Below are positions 6,784-15,088 of a stretch of 45,018 nucleotides of DNA, piece after piece. The translations under genes were made by a program, and so were the position numbers. The notes under the pieces are model-generated. The model did no database searches. It saw only the letters and a list, made by a program, of their open reading frames with translations, and was not told the origin of the DNA. Positions within the stretch are counted from its first letter, which is position 1. Every line of letters starts with the position of its first letter. Source of the stretch: DASWVC01 sp036401335 (GTDB lineage: Bacteria > Verrucomicrobiota > Verrucomicrobiia > Chthoniobacterales > JAFAMB01); the NCBI GenBank assembly GCA_036401335.1, contig DASWVC010000390.1, forward strand, positions 1 through 45,018, read 5' to 3'.

Positions 6784-8043
6784 ATGAAAGTCTTGGTGAT
6801 CGGCAGCGGAGGCCGGGAACACGCGCTGGCGTGGAAGTTAAGCCAGTCCGCCCGCGTTGAGCAGGTCTTTGTGGCTCCCGGCAACGCCGGCACCGCCCGG
6901 GTTGCCACGAACGTGCCCCTTTCCACTGGTGACCTCTCCGGCCTGGTCCGGTGGGCGACGGAGCAAGGCATGGACCTGACGGTGGTCGGGCCGGACAACG
7001 CGCTGGCGGGGGGCATCGTGGACCGGTTTGAAGCGGCGGGCTGTCGCATTTTCGGTCCGCGGCAAGCGAGTGCGCGCCTGGAATGGTCAAAGAGCTTTGC
7101 CAAGGATTTCATGGTGCGGCACGGCATTCCGACGGCACGCTACGTCAGCTGCGGGTCACGCCGGGAGGCGCAATCGGCGTTACAGAAGTTCACGTTTCCC
7201 GTGGCCGTTAAAGCCGATGGGTTGGCTTTGGGAAAAGGGGTCGTGATTGCCCAGGATTATGGCGAGGCCGAGCGGGCCGTGGCCGAGATGATGGAACAGA
7301 AGCGTTTCGGCGAGGCGGGGTGCCGCGTTGTCCTGGAAGAATTTTTAGCCGGCACGGAATGTTCCCTGCACGCCTTGGTGGATGGGCGTTCGGCGTTGCT
7401 CTTGCCCACTGCCCAGGACCACAAACCATTGTACGAAGGCAACCGCGGACCGAATACAGGTGGCATGGGCGCCTTCAGCCCTTCCGACAAGCTGGGCCGT
7501 GAAGGCCTTGGCCGGGTTGAAAAGGAGGTGCTCTCCCCGTTCATGCGCGGGCTCCAGGAGGAAGGCCTGAAATACCGGGGCTTGCTGTTTCCTGGCCTGA
7601 TGTTGACGGCCGAGGGACCCAAGGTACTGGAGTTCAACTGCCGCTTTGGCGACCCCGAAACGCAGGTCCTGCTGCCGCGCCTCGAATCTGACTTGGTGGA
7701 CCTGCTGGAGGCGACGCTGGACGGGCGGCTGGACACGGCCCGTCCGGTCTGGAGTCAGCGCGTGGCGGTTTGCGTCGTGGTCGCTTCCCGAGGTTACCCG
7801 GGAGACTACGAGACGGGCAAACCCATCACCGGCCTCGACCAGCTTGACGCCTGGCCGGACGTGATGGTTTTCCACGCCGGCACGCGTCAGGACGGAAGCC
7901 GCACCGTCACCGCAGGCGGCCGGGTGTTGGCGGTCACGGCTTTGGGGGCTACCTTGTCGGCCGCGCGGCAGCGCGCCTACGAAGCGGTGGAGCAAATCGA
8001 GTTCGACGGCCGCTGCCTGCGGCGTGATATTGGACTGGTCTAA
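6784..8043 (+). CDS. purD: Phosphoribosylamine--glycine ligase
   Basis: A 419-residue ATP-grasp ligase that joins phosphoribosylamine and glycine to GAR, the second step of de novo purine synthesis. The N-terminal motif VLVIGSGGREHALAWKL, the middle stretch GKGVVIAQDY, the family segment GNRGPNTGGMGAFSP (about residues 218-232) and EFNCRFGDPETQVLLPRL (about residues 287-304) are all intact. The length is typical of a stand-alone PurD without PurM/PurN fusion. It sits between an MBL lipoprotein (6 bases upstream) and an S41-like protein (8 bases downstream), so the three look like one transcript, though no functional link is evident. Confidence 0.95.
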   Translation: MKVLVIGSGGREHALAWKLSQSARVEQVFVAPGNAGTARVATNVPLSTGDLSGLVRWATEQGMDLTVVGPDNALAGGIVDRFEAAGCRIFGPRQASARLEWSKSFAKDFMVRHGIPTARYVSCGSRREAQSALQKFTFPVAVKADGLALGKGVVIAQDYGEAERAVAEMMEQKRFGEAGCRVVLEEFLAGTECSLHALVDGRSALLLPTAQDHKPLYEGNRGPNTGGMGAFSPSDKLGREGLGRVEKEVLSPFMRGLQEEGLKYRGLLFPGLMLTAEGPKVLEFNCRFGDPETQVLLPRLESDLVDLLEATLDGRLDTARPVWSQRVAVCVVVASRGYPGDYETGKPITGLDQLDAWPDVMVFHAGTRQDGSRTVTAGGRVLAVTALGATLSAARQRAYEAVEQIEFDGRCLRRDIGLV

Positions 8044-8051
8044 CCTGCACG

Positions 8052-9155
8052 ATGCCTTCACGCCGCTGTTTATTGGTCATCCTGGCAAGCTGCCAGTTGT
8101 GCTCAGCGTGGGGCCAGGGAATCACTCCCTTGCCTTCACCGTCAACAGCGTTGAAACCGGACCTGCCGGATCCGGAAACGCGTAAACTGATTGAAACGCT
8201 TCAACCGGACCAGGTGCAAAAGCTCCTCGCAGAACTTCAGGCCCGTTACGCCAGCCAGGCTCCGATGACCAATCAGGAAGTGAATCAAGCCACCCTCGAA
8301 GGGTGGCTGGGCCGGTTAGGTCCCGAAGTGACGCTCGAACCGGCCGGCGCGGAAACCGGGCCTCCGAAAGTGGGACGGCCATTCCATCGGGAAACGGTTT
8401 ATGGGCAATTTGGTTACCTGCGGCCAGGCGCCCTGAACCCGGATGTGATTCCGGCGGTGGACGATGCCCTGCACGGATTTCGTGCGCAGAACGTGAGCGG
8501 TCTGGTCTTGGACCTCCGGATGACGCCGGCCGGCGACAACCTGCAAACCGCGACGGCCTTCGCGAGCCGGTTCCTGCCCGATCACACCCTCGCCTTCGCC
8601 ACAATGAAGGCGAAAACGCCCCAGGAACAGTTCTACACGGCTGCGGCCGGCGAATCGTTCACGGGTCCCCTGGCGATCCTCGTGGATCACGGCGTTGCGG
8701 GTGCCGCTGAGGCGTTGGCAGCAACGCTGCGACGCTACGCCCACGCCTTGATCATTGGTGGACCAACGGCCGGGCGGCCCCTTCGGTATGACCACATTCC
8801 AGTTGGCGGCAACCTCCAACTTCGCGTCGCCGCAGTGCAGGTCCAAGTGCCCGATTACCCCGACCTTTCCCCGGGCGGATTAAAGCCGGATGTCGAAGTC
8901 ACGGTTCCGAGCGCCGATTGGCAGGCCATTTTGCAGGTGCCCGACGCCGGTTCAGTGATGCCTTTCGTTGCGGAGGACGAACGTCCACGGACGAATGAAG
9001 CCGCCCTGGTGGCGGGGAAAAACCCTGATCTCGACGCGTATGAACAGCAACAGGCCAATCGTGGCAGGCCGATAAAACCAAGGGATGTGCCCCTGCAGCG
9101 AGCCCTCGATTTTCTGACCACCATCCTGTTTTTCCGGGGCGCCAACAATCCCTGA
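8052..9155 (+). CDS. Secreted S41-peptidase-like protein, catalytic residues lost
   Basis: A 367-residue protein with an N-terminal signal peptide (MPSRRCLLVILASCQLCSAW). The C-terminal two thirds follow the tail-specific protease (S41/CtpA) fold: SGLVLDLRMTPAGDNLQTA (about residues 149-167), GPLAILVDHGVAGAAEALAA (about residues 205-224) and IIGGPTAGRP. In active members the middle block reads like TASASE with a catalytic Ser and the last like GKTFGKG with a catalytic Lys. Here these positions are Gly/Ala and Arg, and no PDZ domain is visible. It is probably a non-catalytic scaffold or binding protein of the envelope. It follows purD by 8 bases. Confidence 0.75.
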   Translation: MPSRRCLLVILASCQLCSAWGQGITPLPSPSTALKPDLPDPETRKLIETLQPDQVQKLLAELQARYASQAPMTNQEVNQATLEGWLGRLGPEVTLEPAGAETGPPKVGRPFHRETVYGQFGYLRPGALNPDVIPAVDDALHGFRAQNVSGLVLDLRMTPAGDNLQTATAFASRFLPDHTLAFATMKAKTPQEQFYTAAAGESFTGPLAILVDHGVAGAAEALAATLRRYAHALIIGGPTAGRPLRYDHIPVGGNLQLRVAAVQVQVPDYPDLSPGGLKPDVEVTVPSADWQAILQVPDAGSVMPFVAEDERPRTNEAALVAGKNPDLDAYEQQQANRGRPIKPRDVPLQRALDFLTTILFFRGANNP

Positions 9156-9170
9156 GCGCCCGGGGGAAGG

Positions 9171-9188
9171 ACGTGTCGGCGTGAGAAA
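9171..9188 (+). repeat. Octamer unit O3
   Basis: A short block ACGTGTCGGCGTGAGA contains the octamer unit GTGTCGGC followed in phase by GTGAGAAA. It lies 15 bases after the S41-like gene and 17 bases before nonamer repeat N3. Confidence 0.35.
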
Positions 9189-9205
9189 CCGGAACAAACC
9201 CGCTT

Positions 9206-9246
9206 CATTGATACAGTTCATACAACTGATACCACTGTTACAATTT
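9206..9246 (-). repeat. Nonamer-period repeat N3, overlapping a stop codon
   Basis: On the minus strand the units GTAACAGTG, GTATCAGTT, GTATGAACT and GTATCAATG follow with an exact 9-base period. The first TAA of the repeat is the stop codon of the squalene/phytoene synthase gene. The left edge AAATTGTAACAG is shared with N4 after lexA. Confidence 0.75.
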
Positions 9247-10242
9247 ACGAAACTCACGCTTGGACAGCCGGGCGTGAACCCGCGGCCAGAATGCTGCGGT
9301 CGCTGCCAGGACCATGAGCCGGCGGACTTCTGGTCGCGACACCTTCACGCCGGCCTCGGCCACTGGTGCTTCAGCCATCTTCCGCAGGGTCCGCACCCCG
9401 ATGAGGACCGGCAAAGCACAGGAAAAGCGGACTGCCTTTGGCCTTAGGGAACCGGTGTAGGTCCAGGCTGCCTGCAGCCTGCTGAAAGCCTGGTTCAGGT
9501 AGCGGCGGTGCACCTCCCGCGCCCGTTCGGGTTCCCTCCGCAAGGCTTCCGGATCGGCAACGGGCAGGTAGCATCGGCCCGCACGAACGTCGGCCGGAAA
9601 ATCCCGTAGGATGTTGGTGAGTTGCAGGCCCTGGCCAAATTGGATTCCTAGGGTCAGGAGCTGCGCTTCCGGCAGCGTGGCGTACCGGGGCCACTCGAGG
9701 CAACAAAGCTTTGTCCAAAACTCTCCCACGCAGCCCGCAACCAGGTAGGTGTACTCGTTCAACTCAGCGTCGCTTTTGAGGGCGCGCAAGCCGGGGCCGG
9801 TTTCAAAACGCTCCACATCGAGGCTTTGGCCGTGGACGATTTTACGCAGCACGTCGGCCACCAACCTCCGGTGGGTCGCCGGAAGCTGGGGCATCACCCG
9901 CAAGATCTCGGGCAGCGCTTCGAGCAGCGCCTTTTCCGGACCCGGTGCCTGGCCCTGAACGCATGGTTCCAACCACCGGAGAAACTCCGGTGAAATTTGA
10001 AACTTCGGTGAACCTAGGAACTCCGGGGAGCGTTGGTCCAGCGCACCGGTAAACGATTGCAGTGCCGCCAAGCGCGCTTCGGCGGGCAATCCATTGGTGT
10101 CGGCAATCGTATCCGAAGCCCTCGCCAGCAGGTAGGCCAAGGCCAGCGTTGGCCGGATGTTTCTCGGGAGAAAACGAATGCTCAGGTAAAACGAGCGGGA
10201 AACCGGTTTCAGCCAGGCCAGCAGTTGGTGCTCGGTTTGCAA
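9238..10242 (-). CDS. Squalene/phytoene synthase family protein
   Basis: A 334-residue all-alpha prenyl synthase that joins two prenyl diphosphates head to head. The first Asp-rich motif is DTIAD (Asp44, Asp48) after SRSFYLSIRFLP, and the second is NILRDFPADVRAGRCYLP (Asp214, Asp218); both are intact. The sequence cannot tell squalene from phytoene as product. There is no hopanoid or carotenoid gene next to it apart from a geranylgeranyl-reductase-like flavoprotein 2.2 kb away. A short insertion, residues 72-88, has the repeat SPEFLG/SPKFQI/SPEFLR and is encoded by a 9-nt-period repeat. The gene starts 5 bases after the DUF362 gene, so the two form an operon. Confidence 0.9.
   Translation of the reverse strand: MQTEHQLLAWLKPVSRSFYLSIRFLPRNIRPTLALAYLLARASDTIADTNGLPAEARLAALQSFTGALDQRSPEFLGSPKFQISPEFLRWLEPCVQGQAPGPEKALLEALPEILRVMPQLPATHRRLVADVLRKIVHGQSLDVERFETGPGLRALKSDAELNEYTYLVAGCVGEFWTKLCCLEWPRYATLPEAQLLTLGIQFGQGLQLTNILRDFPADVRAGRCYLPVADPEALRREPERAREVHRRYLNQAFSRLQAAWTYTGSLRPKAVRFSCALPVLIGVRTLRKMAEAPVAEAGVKVSRPEVRRLMVLAATAAFWPRVHARLSKREFRKL
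9981..10030 (-). repeat. Nonamer-period repeat inside the synthase gene
   Basis: On the minus strand the coding sequence contains the consecutive 9-base units GAGTTCCTA, GGTTCACCG, AAGTTTCAA, ATTTCACCG and GAGTTTCTC. The period is the same as in the extragenic nonamer repeats, and because 9 is a multiple of three the reading frame survives. The alternation of two unit types gives an 18-nt super-period, that is six residues. Confidence 0.6.
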
Positions 10243-10247
10243 GCTCC

Positions 10248-11360
10248 TTAACGGACTTCATGAACGTCGATCCGGTTCGGGTCGGCGTTGCCGAGGCTGT
10301 AGTCAAACGCCGTGCTGATGTATTTGGCGTCTTTGGAAGCCGGCTCCATCTTCGCCTCTTTGCGCCAGCGGTCAATCTGACGCACTGCCAGCGCGTCAAT
10401 GGCAACGGGATCGCGGCCGGCCAGCAGCACTCCGGCCTGCACGGCATAATTAAGATCCCCCATGGGCGCCCCGGCGTAGCCGGCGATCAGGCCATCCATG
10501 ACGGTAAGCACCACTTTAGAACCGATCAAAGGGTTTGAATACAATTCCGGTATTTCCGGATCGCCCTTGACCGGGTCTTGCACGAGGCGGCGCCAGTTGT
10601 CAACGTTCTGCACCGTCATGTTGTAAAGCCCTCCCGACAGACCGCAGCTGATGTGGTCCGTCATCACGGGGACGTTAACGACTTTCGTCACCAGCCGGGC
10701 CAGGATGCGGCTGATGTGGCTCTCGTTGCTGAAATCATTCTGCGACCGTTCTTTCTTGTCACTGACCGCGAGCTCGGCCCCAAGGGTGGGAACGCGCCGG
10801 CCGACAAAGAGCAGGTCGCCGTAAATGAGCTTGCCGGTGATGGACGAGCTTACAACGGCGGCGGAATCGTAATTGCCCTGGTTCCAAAGCAGCCGGTACG
10901 CATGGTTTCTGGTGGTGTAGCCGGCCTCCTTGAGCAGTTCTTCATCCCGATCGAACACCACGATGTTCTGCGGCGGGACCCCGGCTTGGGCAAGGCCGTC
11001 GCAGATGGCGGCAACCACGGCCGGGTGGGAGCTGAAAAACGGCGCGCCGTTCGCGCACACTTTGATTCCGACCACGTCGGAGGGTCTGACGAGGGAACCC
11101 CAGGCCGCCGCCACGGACCCTTGGCCCGTGACGTTCAACACCAGGTTGTCTACCATGGCATGGACAACGGTGGCGCTCGGCGTGAAGTCATTGACCGCGT
11201 TCCCGTTCTGGGCCCGGTAAACGTCGGACCTGAGTGCTACCGGCGTGGGGGTCGGTGCCGCGGCCGGCGGCTCCGGAGCGGCAGCGGGGGCCGCAGACTG
11301 TGCTAACGTGAGCGCGCAGAGAGCGGCCAAACAACCCAGGGTCGCAGCGACGCGAAACAC
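10248..11360 (-). CDS. DUF362-domain protein with signal peptide
   Basis: A protein of about 370 residues with a hydrophobic export signal (VAATLGCLAALCALTLAQSA) followed by a Pro/Ala-rich linker. The body matches DUF362: VVGIKVCANGAPFFSSHP, AAICDGLAQAGVPPQNIVVFDRD, VVNVPVMTDH, CGLSGGLYNMTVQN and the C-terminal AGRDPVAIDALAVRQID. DUF362 proteins lack a settled function; some are fused to ferredoxin domains, which is not the case here. The true start is uncertain. A GTG at 11360 places the signal peptide first and avoids overlap with hemW at 11379; longer frames upstream would overlap hemW and look non-coding. The stop lies 5 bases before the squalene/phytoene synthase start. Confidence 0.8.
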   Translation of the reverse strand: MFRVAATLGCLAALCALTLAQSAAPAAAPEPPAAAPTPTPVALRSDVYRAQNGNAVNDFTPSATVVHAMVDNLVLNVTGQGSVAAAWGSLVRPSDVVGIKVCANGAPFFSSHPAVVAAICDGLAQAGVPPQNIVVFDRDEELLKEAGYTTRNHAYRLLWNQGNYDSAAVVSSSITGKLIYGDLLFVGRRVPTLGAELAVSDKKERSQNDFSNESHISRILARLVTKVVNVPVMTDHISCGLSGGLYNMTVQNVDNWRRLVQDPVKGDPEIPELYSNPLIGSKVVLTVMDGLIAGYAGAPMGDLNYAVQAGVLLAGRDPVAIDALAVRQIDRWRKEAKMEPASKDAKYISTAFDYSLGNADPNRIDVHEVR

Positions 11361-11378
11361 GCGCCCAGCATTTATCCG

Positions 11379-12497
11379 ATGAATGAAGAAAGCAAGGAAG
11401 GAAGTACGCCGGTGCGCCACCTGTACGTGCACGTGCCGTTCTGCCTCCAGATCTGTCCTTACTGCAGTTTCTACAAAGAAGCCTCCGACCGGCACAAGAC
11501 ACAACCTTTCCTGGACGCCTTGCTGAAGGAACTGCGTTCAGTCGGGCCGGCCTTAGCGGCGGAAACCATTTTTTTCGGGGGCGGCACGCCGACGGCGCTG
11601 TCGGTCAAGCAGCTCGCCTACCTGCTGGAAGGCTTTCGGGAGACCTTAGATTGCACGGGGCTGGCCGAGTGGACGTTCGAAATGAACCCCGCAACGGTTT
11701 CGCTCGAAAAAGCCCGTCTGCTGAAGAGCTTCGGGGTGAACCGCGTCAGCATGGGGGTCCAATCTTTTGACGCCGGGTTGCTGACGGTGCTGGGCCGGGT
11801 TCATTCCGTGAAGCAGGTTTTGCAGTCTTACGAAATCCTGCGGCAAGCCGGCTTCGACAACGTGAACCTGGATTTCATTTTCGGGGTGCCGGGCCAGACG
11901 TTGAAGCATTGGCAGGACACCCTTCAACAAGCGGTACAGCTCGCTCCCGAACACCTCTCCACCTACTGCCTTACGTACGAGGAAGACACCGCCTTCTTTG
12001 AACGGCTGCGCTCGGGTGAATGGCGTCAAGATGTGGATCAGGACGCCGATTTTTACGAGGCAACGATGAACGTCCTCGCAGACGCCGGCTACGATCAATA
12101 CGAAATCTCCAATTTCGCGCAAGGAGGCCGCGAGTGCCGCCACAACGTGGCCTACTGGTTCGGGGCTGACTACCTTGGCCTGGGCCCGAGCGCCTACTCA
12201 ACCGTCGGCTTCCAGCGTTGGCAAAATGTTTGTGACACGGCGCAGTACATCGCCCGCTTGGAGCACGAACTGCCCCGCGTCAATCGCGAGGCTCTGACGG
12301 AGGAAGTTCGGACCGCCGAACGCCTGGCGTTTACCTTGCGGACCAAGTGGGGCGTCCCGGAGCATGAATTGAGGGCGATCCAAAAAGAATTGCCGGCCTT
12401 GATCGAAGAAGGGCATCTCGAAAGGTGCGGCCAACGAATCCGTCTCACGAGGAAAGGGCGCTTGGTCGCGGACAGCGTGGCCGAGCTCTTGGTATGA
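11379..12497 (+). CDS. hemW: HemW-like radical SAM protein
   Basis: A 372-residue radical SAM protein. The cluster motif CLQICPYC (Cys22, Cys26, Cys29) follows LYVHVPF as in HemW, and FFGGGTPTALS and VSMGVQSFD are the family's next blocks. The C-terminal HemN_C domain is present (RTAERLAFTLRTKWGVP). HemW-type proteins lack the extra features of true coproporphyrinogen oxidase HemN and act as haem chaperones, so an older annotation as HemN would be misleading. The start is within about 20 bases of the divergent DUF362 start. The stop overlaps the ATG of the next gene (ATGA), so the two are translationally coupled. Confidence 0.9.
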   Translation: MNEESKEGSTPVRHLYVHVPFCLQICPYCSFYKEASDRHKTQPFLDALLKELRSVGPALAAETIFFGGGTPTALSVKQLAYLLEGFRETLDCTGLAEWTFEMNPATVSLEKARLLKSFGVNRVSMGVQSFDAGLLTVLGRVHSVKQVLQSYEILRQAGFDNVNLDFIFGVPGQTLKHWQDTLQQAVQLAPEHLSTYCLTYEEDTAFFERLRSGEWRQDVDQDADFYEATMNVLADAGYDQYEISNFAQGGRECRHNVAYWFGADYLGLGPSAYSTVGFQRWQNVCDTAQYIARLEHELPRVNREALTEEVRTAERLAFTLRTKWGVPEHELRAIQKELPALIEEGHLERCGQRIRLTRKGRLVADSVAELLV

Positions 12498-13549
12498 GAA
12501 AATACGACGTGATCGTGGTTGGGGCCGGACCGGCCGGAACGACTGCGGCTGCGTTGACCGCGCAGGCCGGGCTGCGCACGTTAATCATCGAACGCAGCCA
12601 TTTCCCGCGGGCCAAGGTCTGCGGCGACTGCGTCAATCCGGGTTGCTGGGAGGTATTTGCGGAACTCGACGTCAGCGCTAAGGTCGCGGCGCTTTCCCAC
12701 GCAGCCCTTCGCTGGGTCGATTTCGTTCCGATGTCGGGCCGGCGCATCCGGGTGCACTTGCCGGGGAGCCACCGTGTCGAAGTCGGCTTGCCGAGGCAGT
12801 GGCTCGACGCAGCCCTGCTGGAACGGGCAACAGCCCTGGGCGCAGAGGTCTGGTTCGGTGAACCTGTCCAGGAGGTGCGGCCGGGCTGGGAGGTGGTGAC
12901 CGCCACAGGCCGGGCGGCCGGCCGTTTTCTGGTGGCAGCCGACGGCCGCAATTCAACGGTCGCCCGGTTGCTCCGCGAAGCTCCTCCGGTCAGGCCGGAG
13001 CGGGTCGCGTTGCAAACCCATTTCGAGGCCGTGAGCACGCCGCACGTGGCGTTGGAACTGCACCCGGAAGGCTACCTGGGCCTGGCCTCGGTTGGCCCGG
13101 CCACCATCAACCTTTGCCTGGTTGCTCGTCCGCGCAACGCGGCTGCCCTCAAGGCAAAGGCATCCACCCGCTTTCGCCTGGCCCCCGGTCATGCATGGCG
13201 GTCGGTGGCACCATTGTCGCGCGCCCCGATCTGGTCACGGCATGAACGCTTGCTGTACGTGGGCGACGCCGGGCACGTCGTGGAACCGCTCACCGGCGAA
13301 GGCATCTATTACGCGTTGAAGACGGGAAGCATCGCCGCCGAGGCCATTCATCGCGTTGTGCGCAGCGGCGGCAGCCTGACGGCGTGGTACGCTTCCCGGA
13401 CGCAACGGTTGTACCGGAACCGGCTCTGGGTGAACCAATTGGCACGCCAGGCCGTCCTGCACCCGCGCGTGGCCACCCGTGGGCTGGAAATGGCGCGTTA
13501 CTGGCCTGCCCTGCTCGGCTTCCTGACCGCGAAAGTGGTGAGCCGCTGA
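12494..13549 (+). CDS. FAD-dependent oxidoreductase, geranylgeranyl-reductase type
   Basis: A 351-residue flavoprotein. The N-terminal FAD motif VIVVGAGPAGTTAA and the following PRAKVCGDCVNPG (about residues 37-49) mark the geranylgeranyl reductase family. The middle motif FLVAADGRNSTVARLL and the late motif LLYVGDAGHVVEPLTGEGIYYAL are both present. These enzymes reduce isoprenoid double bonds or oxidise related lipids and may act on the products of the squalene/phytoene synthase at 9238, but that link is inference. The ATG at 12494 overlaps the hemW stop in an ATGA. The C-terminus has a hydrophobic, basic helix (ARYWPALLGFLTAKVVSR) that may bind the membrane. Confidence 0.88.
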   Translation: MRKYDVIVVGAGPAGTTAAALTAQAGLRTLIIERSHFPRAKVCGDCVNPGCWEVFAELDVSAKVAALSHAALRWVDFVPMSGRRIRVHLPGSHRVEVGLPRQWLDAALLERATALGAEVWFGEPVQEVRPGWEVVTATGRAAGRFLVAADGRNSTVARLLREAPPVRPERVALQTHFEAVSTPHVALELHPEGYLGLASVGPATINLCLVARPRNAAALKAKASTRFRLAPGHAWRSVAPLSRAPIWSRHERLLYVGDAGHVVEPLTGEGIYYALKTGSIAAEAIHRVVRSGGSLTAWYASRTQRLYRNRLWVNQLARQAVLHPRVATRGLEMARYWPALLGFLTAKVVSR

Positions 13550-13553
13550 CGAA

Positions 13554-13645
13554 GGTATCGGGGTATGGGCGTGTCGGCGTAACGGGGTAGAAGAAGGGGA
13601 CGGGCGCGCCCCCTCACGTTTTTCCACGCCGACACACCGACCCGC
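13554..13645. repeat. Octamer-period repeat O4 with inverted copy
   Basis: Just after the flavoprotein stop the units GTATCGGG, GTATGGGC, GTGTCGGC, GTAACGGG and GTAGAAGA run with an 8-base period (13554-13595). An inverted copy lies at 13622-13645, so GTGTCGGCGT (13571-13580) pairs perfectly with ACGCCGACAC (13626-13635). The arrangement could fold as a long stem at the 3' end of the hemW operon and may help end or protect the transcript, but there is no U-tract. Confidence 0.6.
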
Positions 13646-13701
13646 CGCGCAGGCATTTCGGAACCGGGCACCGGCGTTTACCGGCACACCCCAGAACCGG
13701 T

Positions 13702-13729
13702 TTGACATACCGGCATAACCGAGTAAGAT
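13702..13729 (+). promoter_or_regulatory. Predicted sigma-70-type promoter before the first SorC gene
   Basis: TTGACA (13702-13707) and TAAGAT (13724-13729) are separated by 16 bases. It is the best -35/-10 pair seen in the window. A direct repeat TTTATTCA (about 13747 and 13765) lies just downstream and resembles the right half of the palindromic sites before the kinase, which suggests autoregulation. Confidence 0.45.
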
Positions 13730-13757
13730 CGCCCGCAGTCCCAAAATTTATTCATCA

Positions 13758-14837
13758 ATGTATATTTATTCAAACAGGGCGTTTGGGTTGCCTTCTTGCG
13801 CTGTCCCCAGCACGGGCGAGCGACCGCTGCGTCCCTCCGGCAAAGACGTTCGCGACGTTGCCAAACCCGCCGGGGCCGGTCCGAGACGCCACGGGGCCCA
13901 AGCTGCTTTGATCGCCCAGGTGGCCCGGTTGTATCACGAAGAAGGCCTGACCCAACACGAAATCGCCACCCAACTGCGTTGCTCACAGGGAGCCGTCTGC
14001 CGGTTTTTGCAAAGGGCCGTCGACCAGGGGATCGTCCGCACCGCGGTAATCCCTCCGGCCGGGACTTTCGTCGACCTGGAAGAGTTGCTGGAACAGAAGT
14101 TCGGGCTTGGCCAGGCCGTCATCGCGCGGGCGGCTCATGACTCGGAAGAAAACGTGCAACACGCGGTGGGCACGGCCGCGGCGCACTTTCTGGAAACCAT
14201 CCTGAGGCCACGGGAGGTCATCGGCGTGGACGCGGGGAGCGCCACCTTGCGGTCAATGGTCCAGCAGATGCGTCCGGTCTGGAAGGTGGCCGATTGCGAG
14301 GTGATCCAGGTTTTGGGCGGAACAGGCGACGTCGCGGCCGCAAACGATGCCTGCTGCCTCCTGCGGCAACTGGCCACCTTGGTGCAAGGGAAAGCGCGGT
14401 TATTACCTGCGCCGGCCGTCATGGCCTCCCCGCAGGCGGCGAACCTTCTCGCGGAGGACCCCCACCTCGGCGAGACCATGGCACAGTTTGAACGGATCAC
14501 GGTCGCCCTCGTCGGAGTGGGCACGGCCGAGGCCTCGGCCTGGTGCGCGGGTGGCGGCGGGCTTCTTTCCACCGAAGCGGTCCAAACGCTCCAGGCGCGG
14601 GGAGCGGTAGGCCATGTCTGCCTTCGCTATTACGACCGTCACGGACAGGAGTTAAAGGACCTGCCAGGTGCCGCAGTGTTCGGGTTGGAAGCGGCCCGGC
14701 TGAAACGCGTCCCCCGGGTGGTAGGAATCGCCGGCGGCAAAAGAAAGCATCAGGCCCTTTTGGGAGCCCTGCGAGGGCGCTGGGTGAACGTTCTGGTCAC
14801 CGACCAATTTAGCGCCGAAGCCCTTCTCCGGGCGTGA
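13758..14837 (+). CDS. SorC-family transcriptional regulator 1
   Basis: A protein of up to 359 residues with a helix-turn-helix near residues 55-90 (VARLYHEEGLTQHEIATQLR, then SQGAVCRFLQRA) and a C-terminal sugar-binding domain with VIGVDAGSATLRSMV and ITVALVGVGTAEAS. SorC/DeoR-type regulators bind phosphorylated sugars and usually repress catabolic operons. It is clearly a paralogue of the protein at 16730, with which it shares long blocks, but the recognition helix differs. The first 45 or so residues (after MYIYSNRAFG) have no counterpart in the paralogue, so translation may begin later, for example at a TTG near 13908. The ATG at 13758 lies 28 bases after the predicted -10 box and overlaps an operator-like repeat. 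Confidence 0.85.
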   Translation: MYIYSNRAFGLPSCAVPSTGERPLRPSGKDVRDVAKPAGAGPRRHGAQAALIAQVARLYHEEGLTQHEIATQLRCSQGAVCRFLQRAVDQGIVRTAVIPPAGTFVDLEELLEQKFGLGQAVIARAAHDSEENVQHAVGTAAAHFLETILRPREVIGVDAGSATLRSMVQQMRPVWKVADCEVIQVLGGTGDVAAANDACCLLRQLATLVQGKARLLPAPAVMASPQAANLLAEDPHLGETMAQFERITVALVGVGTAEASAWCAGGGGLLSTEAVQTLQARGAVGHVCLRYYDRHGQELKDLPGAAVFGLEAARLKRVPRVVGIAGGKRKHQALLGALRGRWVNVLVTDQFSAEALLRA

Positions 14838-14927
14838 GGAGGCCGCCGCGCTTCAAACCGGAGTTTGCGGACGCACGCGGAAGATCGGCGAACATCCCTT
14901 GTTACCCAGATGCATGCCCCTGCCGCA

Positions 14928-14956
14928 GCATCGTTATCCACCTACATATTTATGCA
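14928..14956. promoter_or_regulatory. Palindromic operator candidate A
   Basis: A 29-bp site beginning GCATCGTTATCCACCT and ending TTATGCA. It is repeated in inverted orientation at 15089-15117 with 25 of 29 bases identical. It lies in the 391-bp gap (14838-15228) between the first SorC gene and the kinase. Confidence 0.6.
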
Positions 14957-15088
14957 CCACCGCCTAACGGCGGGTTAGACGGCCGCCTTTCCTACAATGG
15001 GTAAGAAATAATGACGGTTCGGCCGTTGCCCTTGACAAGCGGGCATTGTCCATCGTTTAGTTGACTCGACGGCAGAACTAGTCGGCAA

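Noticed and set aside
14960..14985. Small stem CTAAC/GTTAG as a terminator of the first SorC gene
   Set aside because: Only five pairs, no U-tract, and it lies among operator-like sequences over 120 bases after the stop.
15032..15060. TTGACA as a promoter for the kinase
   Set aside because: No -10-like hexamer is found 16 to 18 bases downstream; GTTTAG matches the consensus poorly. The same holds for TTGACA at 18616.
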